Assembly (NCBI RefSeq): GCF_042453785.1
Contig: NC_091674.1
Span: 30,825,501-30,889,500, forward strand
DNA length: 64,000 nucleotides
Reading direction: 5' to 3'
Source of the DNA: Malus domestica
Taxonomy: Eukaryota > Streptophyta > Magnoliopsida > Rosales > Rosaceae
In this document: in pieces, positions 57,385-64,000 of the stretch
How the letters are laid out: the number at the start of each line of letters is the position of its first letter
Position numbering within the stretch: the first letter of the stretch is position 1
Translations under genes and position numbers: made by a program
The notes under the pieces: model-generated
Told to the model about the DNA's origin: nothing
What the model saw: only the letters and a program-made list of their open reading frames with translations
Databases searched by the model: none

Positions 57385-57610
57385 TGCAAAATTGTCGAAG
57401 AAGAGTTCTCACAGGAAATGTATCGAACACGTAGAGGGCACGATTGCGCAGACGAAGAATCACAACCCGAAGAACTATGAAAAATTCCCAGATCAGAAGA
57501 ACACAACAGAGAAAGAAAGAATCTTGAGCGGCGGAAGTAAAAATCAACAATTCCAAGATCAGAAAAAAAAACCTTTCAAGCACGTAGAGCTTGATCGGCG
57601 AATGATACCA

Positions 57611-57882
57611 TGTTAAGCAACATATTAAGTTGCAGTAATGTAATATCACAGAGAAGATGAAGAGGTTTTAGAGATAGAAAGATAGAGAGAGAAATGAATT
57701 ATATTTCTGTACTACAAAGTTACTGAATTACTCTACTTACAATTGTTATATAGTTATCTATATTACTTCTTCACTAAGACACCTTATCCTACTTATAACA
57801 ACCATACTGATCTTATAACAACCACACTGATCTCTTGACACATGTCAATGTATCTAACCATCTATTATCTATACTGTTAACA
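57611..57882 (-). repeat. 5' LTR of the Copia element
   Basis: 272 bp partner of the left LTR; carries the promoter for the element in minus orientation. The tRNA-iMet-like primer site lies immediately to its left on the plus strand. Confidence 0.93.
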
Positions 57883-57887
57883 CTTGT

Positions 57888-58305
57888 AACGTTTGGTTCA
57901 TGTTGTTGAATCCCACATCGCCCATACAAAAAAGAAAAGTAATAGTTTAAATATCATAATCCCACTTTAACTAATACCAAGGCCTTTTGTGATAAAATCT
58001 CACACCTGACGGATTGTGCAAGTGGTAATTATCAAGTTGGGGATAGTATCGGTGTTGTTGGAAGTGGGTCGTATGGCCTGTCTCTCTGATAATTCTACAC
58101 ATGTCACTTCGTTGTTTATCTCTTCTCGTTGCAGCTCATCCATCAGCAGATCGATCACATGTGCCACTGATCTGTATCCCATCTCCTGGCCTTCACTTAA
58201 GCACAATGTGCAGAAAATTAAGCACTGAATGTGGGATTTAGAAGAAATGTAAAGGAACAATAGAGATACATACATTTCTATATTATAGAGGGCTTCAGTG
58301 GAACC
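57888..58305. other. Unassigned region with a coding-like minus-strand segment
   Basis: On the minus strand 58200-58014 reads EGQEMGYRSVAHVIDLLMDEL...IIITTCTIRQ and ends at a good donor (CAG|GTGTGAG). It looks like an exon, but I cannot name its family or find partner exons. It may belong to a gene broken by the surrounding LTR elements. Confidence 0.25.
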
Positions 58306-59167
58306 TGTTGTGCGGAAGCGGCATTCAACTGTAAGTGAATAGTAAGACAGAACAGAATAAAACCAACACCAACAAGAACACCAAGATTTATACTGGTTCG
58401 GCAATGCCTACATCCAGTTTGGAGACGACGGAGTATTCCACTATAATCAATGAGAACATACAATAGTGTTGATCACTCAATTTCCCAAAGACCCGAATAA
58501 CCCAAGCTCTCACACTTACAATAGGAAGAGAAAACCAAAAATACAAAGCAAGACAATTTGAGAAAATTCTTCTCTATGCCGAATGGCTTCTTGCTATTTT
58601 TCTCACTTCCTTGTTCTCCTCTTGTCTCTACTCAATGCTTATGAGCTACACCTTGCTCTCCTTTTATAACCAAAGAAAAGCTTCTCAAAGACATCAATGG
58701 CCAAAGGGCTAACATCATCGGCAATGCCTACATCCAGTTTGGAGACGACAGAGTATTCCACTATAATCAATGAGAACATACAATAGTGTTTATCACTCAA
58801 TTTCCCAAAGACCCGAATAACCCAAGCTCTCACACTTACAATAGGAAGAGAAAACCAAAAATACAAAGCAAGACAATTTGAGAAAATTCTTCTCTATGCC
58901 GAATGGCTTCTTGCTATTTTTCTCTCTTCCTTGTTCTCCTCTTGTCTCTACTCAATGCTTATGAGCTACACCTTGCTCTCCTTTTATAGCCAAAGAAAAG
59001 CTTCTCAAAGACATCAATGGTCAAAGGGCTAACATCAAGTCAAAAAGAGTTAGGCACAATTGCATGCATTTTGTTTCCCACATGTAGCATGCCATCCAAC
59101 AATTTTGACCACAAAAGTAGCCGAAATTTTTTGATCTTTGACTACAAGTTTGAGTCAATAATCAACA
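58306..59167 (-). mobile_element. LTR of a truncated retroelement with 320 bp internal duplication
   Basis: Starts TGTTGTGCGGAAGC and ends AATCAACA (TGTTG...CAACA). It is followed by a purine/pyrimidine tract (ATCTCCACCTTGGCTC) of the kind that adjoins LTRs in minus orientation, then ~290 bp of internal-looking sequence to ~59460. Within it, 58399-58718 is repeated as 58719-59037 with only a handful of substitutions. No second LTR was found. Confidence 0.6.
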
Positions 59168-60494
59168 ATCTCCACCTTGGCTCAAACCCTCTAAGTAGAA
59201 CTCCTAATAGTCGTCTCCCACTCCCCCATGGGGCAATCAACAAATTTTACAAACGCCAATCAACAGAACCATCTTTCTCCTGTAGGCAGCTCGGCCTAAC
59301 ACCAGCGAAAGAAGTTGGTGACTCCATAAACTTGAACCAGCAAATGCATTCTGTCATGACTCATGACATGGTTGGTCCATGTCGAGGTTACCACATCGCT
59401 TGCGGTCTTTTTCGACATGCATCTTGTTTCTTGTTGCTGCATCTTTTTTTGAACAGGTGAGGAAAAGTGGACAATTTGTAATCTTTGGTTCATAAAAAAC
59501 AGGCTATGCAGGCAAAGAGACTGATCCATACTCCACACGAACGGGAAATTAATTTCAGATCTGAACCCTTTCGTTGAATGAACAGTGGATCTTCCTCAGT
59601 ATTCATCGCAAATACAAGGACATGTATATGATTGAGTTTTTCCGTTGTGTGAGGATAAACTTACACATAACATATATTATTGAACACGTTTGAAGAATGA
59701 CCTTCTCGAATAGCTTACGTGTTACAATATGTGTTGACAACAAGGTTAATATGGGTTGACATGTCTTCGAAATTCGTTTGTGGTTTTACTTTGTTCCTAT
59801 AACAACCCAAGTCACTTGTCCACTTCTATAGTTCTCTTGCTCCCCAGATACCGTCTAACACTACCATTTTCCCTCCTATTCTAATTTTCACGGTGACAAA
59901 GGCAATGCCATCGGTCTTCATTCTTTGATCGAAGCTTAAAGAAGTGATTTCCGTGACAAAAATAAAAAATAAACAGAGGTATGCGAAAATCATTTCCCTA
60001 CATACATTACTCAATTTGATGAAGTGGTTGTTGACTTGGATTAATTCGGATTAAGGGTTGCGAAAATCATTTCCTTACGTAAGGGGTTGAATAATCGACA
60101 TGGGCTGAAGAATCGACAAGGAGTCAGTAACATAAATTCATGAGAGAAAATGAACATAGAATTCTCAAGTTCACATTAAAGAATCAAAATGAATTGAATT
60201 GAAAGAATGGAATTTGTAAATTTACATGATGTTCTGTTTCTACATGATCTTCTTCAACTACATTGTACAGTTTTGCAACCAGTCCAAATTTTGGCGACGA
60301 CTTAACTCGAGAAGAAACGATGGGAGGAACACAATCTGTGGGAATGCCAGCGATTGCGATTCAGCGAAGGCAATTCTATCTGACATCCTGTTTCCTAATC
60401 TGAGCTCTTTTTTTTTGGAAAACTACTTCCTCCCTACGTACACCGCTGTGCTCCGCCAAAACTCGAAAAGCAAAAACAACCAGCCTAAGACTGT
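59168..60494. other. Retroelement remnant and Nudix downstream region
   Basis: To ~59460 the sequence is probably the internal end of the truncated retroelement. Beyond that it is AT-rich with only short open frames, then the 3' UTR of the Nudix gene from ~60300. No gene is called. Confidence 0.35.
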
Positions 60495-61790
60495 CTACGT
60501 ACAAGTTGCTTCTCCTTCCTCTCCTTTCGGTTGGGGCTGTCGACAAACTAATTTCTCCAAAGCCTCCTTCATCCACCAATTTTGACATGCTTCTCTAGCT
60601 TCAGAGACCGTCACCTACAAAATACGAAAAACATACATTTAGAACATACAGTACTATGAATGAGAAATCTTCATAGAGTTCAGCCAATGTAACACAATTT
60701 AGAAGAAGAAACAATTAAGCAAAGTATATTGCAATTCCACTTACCCATTCACGTTTTCGGGAACTTTTCTCGGGCCAAAGTTCCAACTGCTGCTGAACAA
60801 GCAAAGGGAACATGTAGCCCTCATGAACCGTGCCTTGGGTTTTGCTCGTGTAACGCCACGATCCCAATCTAGTCTGCAAGTACATCATCCAAACAATCGA
60901 TGAGTAAACGGATTCGATTTGATTCGATTCAATAAAATTAAACTAAACTGCTACAGAACATGATTGCTCTATTGGTAATTTGCAGATACTCACTTCAAGA
61001 TGGCCAGTCACACCAGCTTCCTCAAACGTCTCTCTTTTCGCCGCCTCTTCAATTGACTCATCCATTTCCCAACCTCCCTGTAATCAATCACATTGCGAAT
61101 GCACAAACGTTAACGACAATCAAAAAAACGAAAGCAACAAAACCAAAACAAATGCTCTCTAGTTTTGTATTGTAAAATTGGACAAAATTGGTACCTTTGG
61201 GAACAACATTCCTTTCCCCTTCTGTGAACTAATCACAAGAACTTCCAATTCCTCATCGGTTTTCCGATATCTGTATGGTATGCATCTGCAGGATTCAAAA
61301 ATTAACCCAAGAAAAATTAGATTACAAACATACAAAATCCCAACAAAAAGGTCAACCATATCAACCCATGACAATTGACAACAATAATTCATGCATCTAA
61401 TCATGAAGACCACAACTTTACCAAAAACCCACTTGAGAATTTCTTAAATTCATGCACTTATTCACAAAGACCACAACTTTCATTCATTTAACAAAAACCC
61501 AACTGAGATTTTCATAAGTTGAGGGGTGGAAGATTCAAGAATTTTGAAAAAGGTCCAAAACCAAAAATGTAAATTTGAAAATAACCAGAACAGAGATATG
61601 AAACATACCCTACAACTTGGCGGCAACCTTTTTCATAGCGCTGGAATTGTCTTCCGGTCCGGGAAACCAAAGAAACCATGTTCTCAATTTGCATGGGGAT
61701 GAAATCTCCGCCATTTTTCTTGGAGAAAACGGGAGAATTCGAAGAATTGCAAATCAAATTCACAATATTTTTTGAGAGAATGAGACCCAT
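60495..61790 (-). CDS. Nudix hydrolase of the NUDT4/17/18/21 group
   Basis: Hydrolase of nucleoside diphosphate-linked or polyphosphate substrates. Exons 61609-61790, 61195-61285, 60994-61077, 60745-60873, 60495-60614 give 201 residues. The N-terminal ~37 residues precede QIENMVSLVSRTGR, as in the longer NUDT4/17/18/21 proteins, which is why the upstream ATG at 61790 was chosen over the internal MVSLVSRTGR (61679). Core: CRQVVGCIPYRYR, LVISSQKGKGMLFPKGGWE, Nudix box GGWEMDESIEEAAKRETFEEAGV (fits GX5EX7REUXEEXGU), then EGYMFPLLV, REWVTVSEAREACQNWWMKEAL. The N-terminal part may target mitochondria or plastids; this is inferred. Confidence 0.92.
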
Positions 61791-63694
61791 CGATTACTTC
61801 TCCAACTTTCGCTACGCGTATAGATTGAAAGGAAAAAAATAAGAGAAAATTGGAATATTTCTTCAAAAGAAATAGAACCCACCAATTTTAGAAGGTTAAA
61901 TTTGGAAACTGAAAATTCTGAAAATTGATTGGCTTTAATTGTGTGAGCAGAGAGGAGGAGGAGGAGAAGAAGAAGAAGAAGGGGGTTTGAGAGTTTCAGT
62001 TCAAAAGCGCTTTTGTTATGGAAATTGGAGAATCTGAGTGAGTGATGAATATCTGAGGATAACAAACTGCTTCTGCGTTTTGCTTCTGCTTTTGTTTGTT
62101 GGAGATTTTCAATTATATAAAGGGCTTCTGGAACTACAGGCCACTGCTTGTTTGTCTTGAAAGGACAACGGACGCGCATGTGGTGGTGGCAGTTGATAAA
62201 ACAGTACCTTTTTTTGGTATGTGAAATTTAGAGATGGAATCCTATGTTGCTATATTTATTTTAACTTGGTGAGCTTCTTTGTCTTTTTTGGTAAATCTAT
62301 TTGTTTATTCTGTTTTCGGTTTTTTGAATTTGTTTGGTTAATTGAAGAAGTATTGGAAAAAAAACAAATAACCATACAACTAATAACAAAAAAACAAAAA
62401 CAAAAACAAAAAAAATACTTTACTAGAAATGCCCTTAATTTAATTTACTAAACCTAATTTCTTGTTTCTATTAATCTGAAAAACTACCATGCAATATTTC
62501 GTTAATTCTTAATAAAATGATAAATTCGTAAGGTTGCGATTAACTTGTTATTTTTCATTGTTGACAAAAAAAAAATCTTATTTTTCACTTGTTTAACATA
62601 TGTAATTTTAAATAATTTGATCGAGTTGTATTTACACATCGTCTAGTTTTGCATGCTAATTCTTTGCCAACTTAAGCTTTTTGTGCCTAATCATGGTTAT
62701 ATAAAACCATGCTAGAGTTATAGCTCTAGACCTGTTCCATTGTATTGTTTATTTGTTTGTCTATTTCTTTGCAAGCAGGACGGGACAGGACGGGGCGGAG
62801 TAGAGAGGGAGCAAAGATGCCCTCAGATGGAAACAAGAAGGAAGAAGAAGAAGACGAATATGTTATAATTTTGTGTTCCACGGATGTGGAATGAGTCGTT
62901 TCAAGGAGGTGGGACGGAATGAAAATTCATCCAAAATTCGTCATGTGGAAGAGCACGTTCCACCCGTTTTAGGCGCATAAAACGTGGGACAGAATGCTTC
63001 ATCTCACTCCGTTCTGTCTCATCCCACGTACCAAACGATACCTCATTTCCTTGTCTTTTTTTATTTTTTATCAAGCTCATTTCCTTGTCTTTGTAGATCC
63101 CCAGATTGTATACTTTTCACCAACTGTTGGCACAACTTGATTGATACCCCGGAAAAGAAAATGACCAATAAGTCAACAATATGGGCGGTTCAGATCATTG
63201 TCTAGTTGGTGATCAAATGAGGACGCTCGTACAGTATCAATCAAAGCTTGATATTGAATTCAGCGATTGTCAACGCGCCAAAACGAGAGTAGGAAGATTT
63301 TTCAACTTATGGATTTTTAGAAATTTAAAAACTGCATGATTGCAAGATTAGAACAAAGAAAGTGGGCGTGCGAAGGAGAAAGAAAGGAGGCTTTGGCTTA
63401 TCTACGAACGTGTACGTGACGCGTTTTAGAGTTCAGTCGCAGCTGGTTTTCAATAAAATTATAAAAATGTGGGGTGACTATGACAAACGACCTTACACGG
63501 TTTCAAAGTGCTTTTACTTATGACCGAAGCAATACAGTGCAGACTCCACTTCAGCAGTGATATTTTTGCCTTAATTGTTTAGGAAAGTCATTGTCGTTGC
63601 CTTTCACTAGGGTTAGGATTAGGGTTTTAGGAAAGTTACTGCTGCTTGCCTTTCACTATTGTGTATCTCTTGTATCGAGCTGGTACTGGTATTA
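61791..63694. other. Nudix upstream region and intergenic DNA
   Basis: A GA-rich leader (61950-61985, GAGGAGGAGGAGAAGAAG) probably lies in the Nudix 5' UTR. Then AT-rich DNA. At 62778-63040 GGGACAGGACGGGGCGGAG and GTTCTGTCTCATCCCACG form a loose inverted pair, maybe a decayed hAT-type MITE. At 63589-63655 GAAAGT(C/T)A...TTGCCTTTCACTA is repeated with ~55 bp period. No gene is seen. Confidence 0.4.
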
Positions 63695-64000
63695 AGGTCA
63701 TCTCCAATCGAAGGAAGATTAGATGACTCATTTTAATTCTATAGTCTTTAAAGAATTAATATTTTAATGAACACCATCTTCAACCGAGGGGCTATGGCCA
63801 AATATAGCCATGTGACAAAAACTCATCTCCAACTGAGGAAGCAAAATGATCATAGGCCAAACATAATTTATTATTTTAATTGAATTAATATGGTTACTTA
63901 AATTAAACTACCTTAATAATTTTTCGAGATGGAATCTCAATAATTTTACGTCTCGGATTTCGAGTGCCTTGTGTTTTACGTCTCGGATTTCGAGTGTCTT
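63695..64000. mobile_element. MITE of the CCATCTCCAACC family, cut by window end
   Basis: GGTCATCTCCAATCGAAGG, CACCATCTTCAACCGAGGGG and CTCATCTCCAACTGAGG repeat within 150 bp, with GGCCAAATATAGCC. These match the element in the DnaJ intron. At the far end TTTTACGTCTCGGATTTCGA is repeated in tandem (from ~63936). Confidence 0.55.

Larger units (their letters stand above)
52670..57882 (-). mobile_element. Young Copia LTR retrotransposon
   Basis: A 5213 bp element, transcribed on the minus strand. Identical-length 272 bp LTRs (52670-52941 and 57611-57882, TGTTAAGC...GTTAACA) differ at one base (A 52699 versus G 57640). Flanked by the 5 bp duplication CTTGT (52665-52669, 57883-57887). A primer-binding site TGGTATCA (initiator tRNA-Met type) directly follows the 5' LTR, and a purine tract TTGAGGGAGGA precedes the 3' LTR. 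Domain order protease-integrase-RT-RNase H makes it Copia. Confidence 0.96.

Overview
This is nuclear DNA of a flowering plant: multi-exon genes with GT-AG introns, AT-rich intergenic DNA full of miniature transposons, and LTR retrotransposons. The repeat types suggest Rosaceae, perhaps Malus or Pyrus. That placement is an inference from memory of such repeats, not a proof.

Genes in order: SURF1 (-, its 3' end lies beyond base 1); a GPI-anchored lipid-transfer protein (-); a possible MIR171-like hairpin (-); the half-size ABCG transporter STR (+); TDX, an Hsp70-interacting TPR-thioredoxin (-); JAZ3/TIFY6B (-); IREH1, an AGC-family kinase (+); an RLK902/RKL1-type LRR receptor kinase (-); ribosomal protein eL42 (RPL36A/L44) (-); a plastid-type DnaJ (-); and a NUDT4/17/18/21-type Nudix hydrolase (-). 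I rebuilt exon structures by hand. In every complete gene the exon lengths add to a multiple of three and give a length close to the known family.

SURF1, TDX, JAZ3, IREH1, RLK902 and DnaJ lie in the same order as their Arabidopsis counterparts on chromosome 3 (about At3g17910 down to At3g17830, from memory). STR, a transporter needed for arbuscular mycorrhiza and missing from Arabidopsis, sits inside this block. Upstream of it lie the MIR171-like hairpin and a CTTC-type motif.

Mobile DNA: 30.6-33.2 kb and 35.8-46.3 kb are gene-poor. They hold a 2.3 kb solo LTR (38836-41147, TSD AGAAG), several MITE families, and a broken 5' copy of the RLK902-like gene. A young 5.2 kb Copia element (52670-57882, TSD CTTGT, LTRs differing at one base) lies beside the DnaJ gene; one in-frame stop splits its polyprotein. 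Another LTR fragment at 58.3-59.2 kb carries a 320 bp tandem duplication. The genes are independent transcription units. Links between them are thematic (mycorrhiza for STR and possibly miR171; jasmonate for JAZ3), not operonic.
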